The notes beneath the pieces were generated by a model. That model searched no databases. It worked only from the letters and a program-made list of their open reading frames with translations, and was not told the DNA's origin. The translations under genes were made by a program, and so were the position numbers. A DNA stretch of 64,000 nucleotides from Chondrosia reniformis (lineage: Eukaryota; Porifera; Demospongiae; Chondrillida; Chondrillidae). Of this stretch, positions 59,992-64,000 are shown piece after piece. The DNA is taken from assembly GCA_947172415.1 (NCBI GenBank), contig OX359198.1, forward strand, positions 3,565,401-3,629,400. The letters run 5' to 3'. The number at the start of each line of letters is the position of its first letter. Within the stretch, counting starts at the first letter, position 1.

Positions 59992-61509
59992 TTTTCTTTT
60001 TAAAGGACACAAACTGGTATTCAACCAGGACATCCTCGCACCTTGTATCCAGACGATGTTATCCGTAACACCATCGGTTACGTGGGTTCCACAATAGATG
60101 TTGTAAATGAAGTCCTATTTATATACCACTCACTTTTGACTCTACATACATATGCAATATATAAGATATATAATGTGCATATAAGATATATACAGTATAT
60201 ATTACATATACGATATATAATACTTATATATTATGTATGCTTTTTTCTTTCTTCAAGACCCAACCTGGTATTGAACCAGGTCATCCTCGTACATTGTATC
60301 CAGACGATGTTATCCGTAACACCATCGGTAACGTGGGTTCCACAATATATGTTGTAAATGAAGTCATATTTATATACCACTCACTTTTGACTCTACATAT
60401 ATATGCAATATATAAGATATATAATATGCATATAAGATATATACAATATATATTACTTATAAGATATATAATACATATATAAGTTGTTGGCTTTTTTCTT
60501 TTTTCAGGACCCAACCTGGTATTGAACTAGGGCATCCTTGTACCTTGTATCCACACGATGTCATCCCTAACACCATCGATCACGTGGGTCACCCAATATA
60601 TGTTGTAAATGAAGTCCTATCTATATACCACACACTTTTGACTTTACATATATATGCAATATATATATATATATATATATAATATGCATATAAGATATAT
60701 ACAATATATATTACATATAAGATATATAAAACATAAATATTGTGCATGCTTTTTTTCTTTTTTCAGGACACAACCTGGTATTGAACCAGGACATCCTCGT
60801 ACCTTGTATCCAGACAATGTCATCCGTAACACCATCGGTCACGTGGGTCACCCAATATATGTTGTAAATGAAGTCCTATTTATATACCACTCACTTTTGA
60901 CTCTACATATACATGCAATATATATATATATATAATATTAATATTGGATATATACAATATATATTACATGTAAGATATATAACACTTATACATTATGTAT
61001 GTTTTTTTTCTTTATCAGGACCCAACCTTGTATTGAACCAGGACATCCTCGTAACTTGTTTCCAGACGATGTTATCTGCAACACCATCGGTCACGTGGGT
61101 TGCACAATGCATATTGTAAATGTCGTCCTATTTATATACCACTCACTTTTGACTCTATATTTATATACAATATATAAGATATATAATATGCATATAGGAT
61201 ATATACAATATATATTACATATAAGATATATAATACATATATAAGATGTATGCTTTTTCCTTATTTTCTTTTTTCAGGACCCCACCTGGTATTGAACCAG
61301 GGCATCCTCGTACGACGATGTTATCCGTAACATCATCGGTCACGTGGGTTCCACAATGTATCTTGTAAATGAAGTCCTATTTATATACCACTCACTTTTT
61401 ACTCTACATTTATATGCAATATAAAAGATATATAATATGCATATAAGATATATACAAAATTTATTACATATAGGATATATAATACATATATAAGATGTAT
61501 GCTTTTTTC
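59992..61509. repeat. satellite array, segment D
   Basis: Resumes mid-monomer with TTTTCTTTTTAAAGGACACA + AACTGGTATTCAACC, the continuation expected for the subtype that was cut at 22623. About six monomers follow. Interrupted at 61510 by a TIR element. Confidence 0.93.
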
Positions 61510-62471
61510 TATCATAATGGATATACAAGAAGTAGGGATCGATGCGCCCAAACATAGAAGTGATGTGTATAGTTAAGTTTCAGTATGCCACTTCTGCAAT
61601 GTTAGCCATACCATATGATCACTTTCTTGTTTCGTAACTTTTTCTAGACGTGCCTATCACTGTTATAGTGCCATCCCTACTTTTAACTTAATTTTTGAAT
61701 GTTTTTATTTAACTTGTATTGCCCCTTTTTTCTTGTTAATATTTGTTTTGAAAGTTTTCTTGGCGAAAACTCGAAATAAAGTAGCAGAATAGACGATATA
61801 ATAGAGAGCTCTAAATTAAAAACTGGCGTCCGAAAAGATCCCAAATTTGATAAGATATTTTCTACCGTTCTTTAACATTCAGTTTAGGATATTAAAGGGT
61901 CCATAATCGTTAAGAATACGACTGTATATAGGCCCTGCAAAGCGACTAAGAAATTCGATCGCGGGTAACGGCAGTACCACAAATATTACTCATTCGGGTT
62001 ACTTATTTTATATAGAGAGAATTTTAAACTTAATTAAGAAATGGCGTTCAAAGAGGCCCTAAATTTGGCACTTTCAAAAGTAACACGCTTCGGTTGGAGG
62101 GCGTTGAAATCTAGGGTAGCCTATTCCCTAGTTCGGAAACATTCATGACGATTTAGTATTTGTATGTACCTGCGTAAGTTCGCATGTTAGCGCTAGCTCA
62201 TTTGAAAAAAGAAGAAGAAGAAGAAGAAGAAGAAAAAATGAGGAATTGCAGAATTTGGCCTATTTCGGTTTAACCACTTTGCGAAGGCTGTAGAGCATCG
62301 TAACATGTTTTGGCGTTTAGAAAAGCATGCAAAAACGACTGCAAACACACGAATGCAACCGAAAATCTGAACGTTGTTGATTTATGAGGTGTTAATTGAT
62401 AATACATTGAATAGGGCGGCCATGTTTTTTTCGGCCATCCCTACTTATAGAGTACTACCGTACTCTATGAT
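61510..62471. mobile_element. TIR element with GAA microsatellite and terminal hairpin, copy 2
   Basis: Inserted in a satellite monomer. The left end reads ATCATAATGG ... AGTAGGGAT. The right end reads GGCCATCCCTACTTATAGAG + TACTACCGTACTCTATGATA. Both ends therefore carry TATCATA and AGTAGGGAT in inverted orientation, and the right one adds a hairpin (AGAGTAC/GTACTCT). A GAA tract lies at 62209-62235. It shares ends and the GAA tract with 44108-44876. No gene. Confidence 0.72.
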
Positions 62472-64000
62472 ACAATATATAAGATATATAATATGCATAT
62501 AAAATATATTCAATATATATTACATATAAGATATATAATACATATATAAATTGTTGGCTTTTTTCTTTTTTCAGGACCCAACCTGGTATTGAACTAGGGC
62601 ATCCTCGTTCCTTGTTTCCAGACGATGTCATCCGTAACACCATCGGTCACGTGGGTCACCCAATATATGTTGTAAATGAAGTCCTATTTATATACCACAC
62701 ACTTTTGACTTTACATATATATGCAATATATATATATATATAAATATAATAAGCATAGACGATATATGCAATATATATTACATATAAGATATATAATACA
62801 TATATATTACGCATGCTTTTTTTCTTTTTTCATAACCAAACCTGGTATTGAACCAGGATATCCTCGTACCTTCTATCCAGACGATGTTATCCATAACACC
62901 ATCAGTCACGTGGGTTCCACAATATATGTTGTAAATGAAGTCCTATTTATATACCACTCACTTTAGACTCTATATATATATGCAAGATATATATATATAA
63001 TATGCATATAAGATATATACAATATATATTACATATAAGATAAATAATACAAATATAAGGGGTTGGTTTTTTCTTTTTTCAGGACCCAACCTGGTATTGA
63101 ACCAGGGCATCCTCGTATGACGATGTTATCCGTAATACCATCGGTCACGTGGGTTCTACAATATAGGTTGTAAATAAAGTCCTATTTATATACCACTCAC
63201 TTTTGACTCTACATATATATGCAATATATAAGATATATAATATGCATATAAGATATATACAGTATATATTACATATAAGATATAAAATACTTATATATTA
63301 TGTATTTTTTTTTCTTTTTTCAGGACCCAACCTGGTATTGAACCAGGACATCCTCGTACATTGTATCCAAACGATGTTATCCGTAACACCATTGGTCACG
63401 TGGGTTCCACAATATATGTTGTAAATGAAGTCCTATTTATATACCACTCACTTTTGACTCTACATATATATGCAATATGTAAGATATATAATATGCATAT
63501 AAGATATATACAATATATATTACATATAAGATATATAATACATATACAAGTTGTTGGGTTTTTTCTTTTTTCCGGACGCAACCTGGTGTTGAACTAGGGC
63601 ATTCCTCGTACCTTGTATCCAGACGATGTTATCCGTAACACCATCGGTCACGTGGGTCACCCAATATATGTTGTAAATGAAGTCCTATTTATATACCACA
63701 CACTTTTGACTTTACATATATATGCAATATATATATATATATATAATATGCATATAATTTATATACAATATATATTACATATAACATATATAAAACATAT
63801 ATATTGTGAATGCCTTTCTTTCTTTTTTCAGGACACAACCTGGTATTGAACCAGGACATCCTCGTACCTTGTATCCAGACAATGTCATCCGTAACACCAT
63901 CGGTCACGTGGGTCACCCAATATATGTTGTAAATGAAGTCCTATTTATATACCACTCACTTTTGACTCTACATATATATATGCAATATATATATATATAA
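62472..64000. repeat. satellite array, segment E, to window edge
   Basis: About six further ~244-bp monomers of the same family, with subtype alternation (AT-repeat length, GTTGG versus TATTATGTATG before the T-tract). Runs off the right edge, so the array is longer than seen. Confidence 0.94.

Overview
This is animal-type eukaryotic DNA: AT-rich, with GT-AG introns of about 44-540 nt, and dominated by tandem repeats and transposons. A fibrocystin-L (PKHD1L1)-like gene, very short introns, a DIRS-like fossil, pogo-like elements and a Helentron suggest a marine invertebrate. A sponge or another early-branching metazoan is my guess, not something the sequence proves.

Layout. 1-7540 is a 13-bp minisatellite (core ACTAGTACATAC) broken by a unique island at 1881-3180. 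7541-9700 is a decayed Penelope-like reverse transcriptase. From about 9775 to the right edge the underlying DNA is one satellite array of ~244-bp monomers with higher-order repeats. Four insertions interrupt it: (1) a two-gene DDE transposon, 11609-15453, with TIRs and a TA target duplication, carrying a transposase and, convergently, a HIRAN-domain gene; (2) a pogo-like element with an internal foldback, 18262-19399; (3) a very large Helentron-like rolling-circle element, 22624-59991; (4) a TIR element with a GAA microsatellite, 61510-62471.

The main result is insertion 3. The satellite stops in a poly-T tract at 22623 and resumes at 59992 in the same monomer subtype and register. The 5' end (AGGGGCTGCC hairpin) and the 3' end (GGCAGCCCC plus a nested stem ending CTACTTG) both recur as the two ends of a 415-bp element (14689-15103, minus strand) lying inside the DDE transposon. 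The 415-bp element therefore looks like a non-autonomous relative, and the 37.4-kb block looks like one giant Helentron. Its Rep-PIF1 helicase-OTU genes lie at the 3' end (52.6-59.2 kb). Its cargo includes a ~10.3-kb, 5'-truncated PKHD1L1-like gene with introns (24769-35043), bracketed by two related foldback palindromes, a proline-rich/RanBP2 zinc-finger gene, three 45-bp minisatellite blocks, a DIRS-like fossil on the opposite strand, and smaller palindromes and MITEs.

The cargo gene and the Rep/helicase genes both carry several stops or frame changes, so the copy looks inactive. No tRNA, rRNA or CRISPR was found. All family calls come from reading motifs by eye; no database search was possible.
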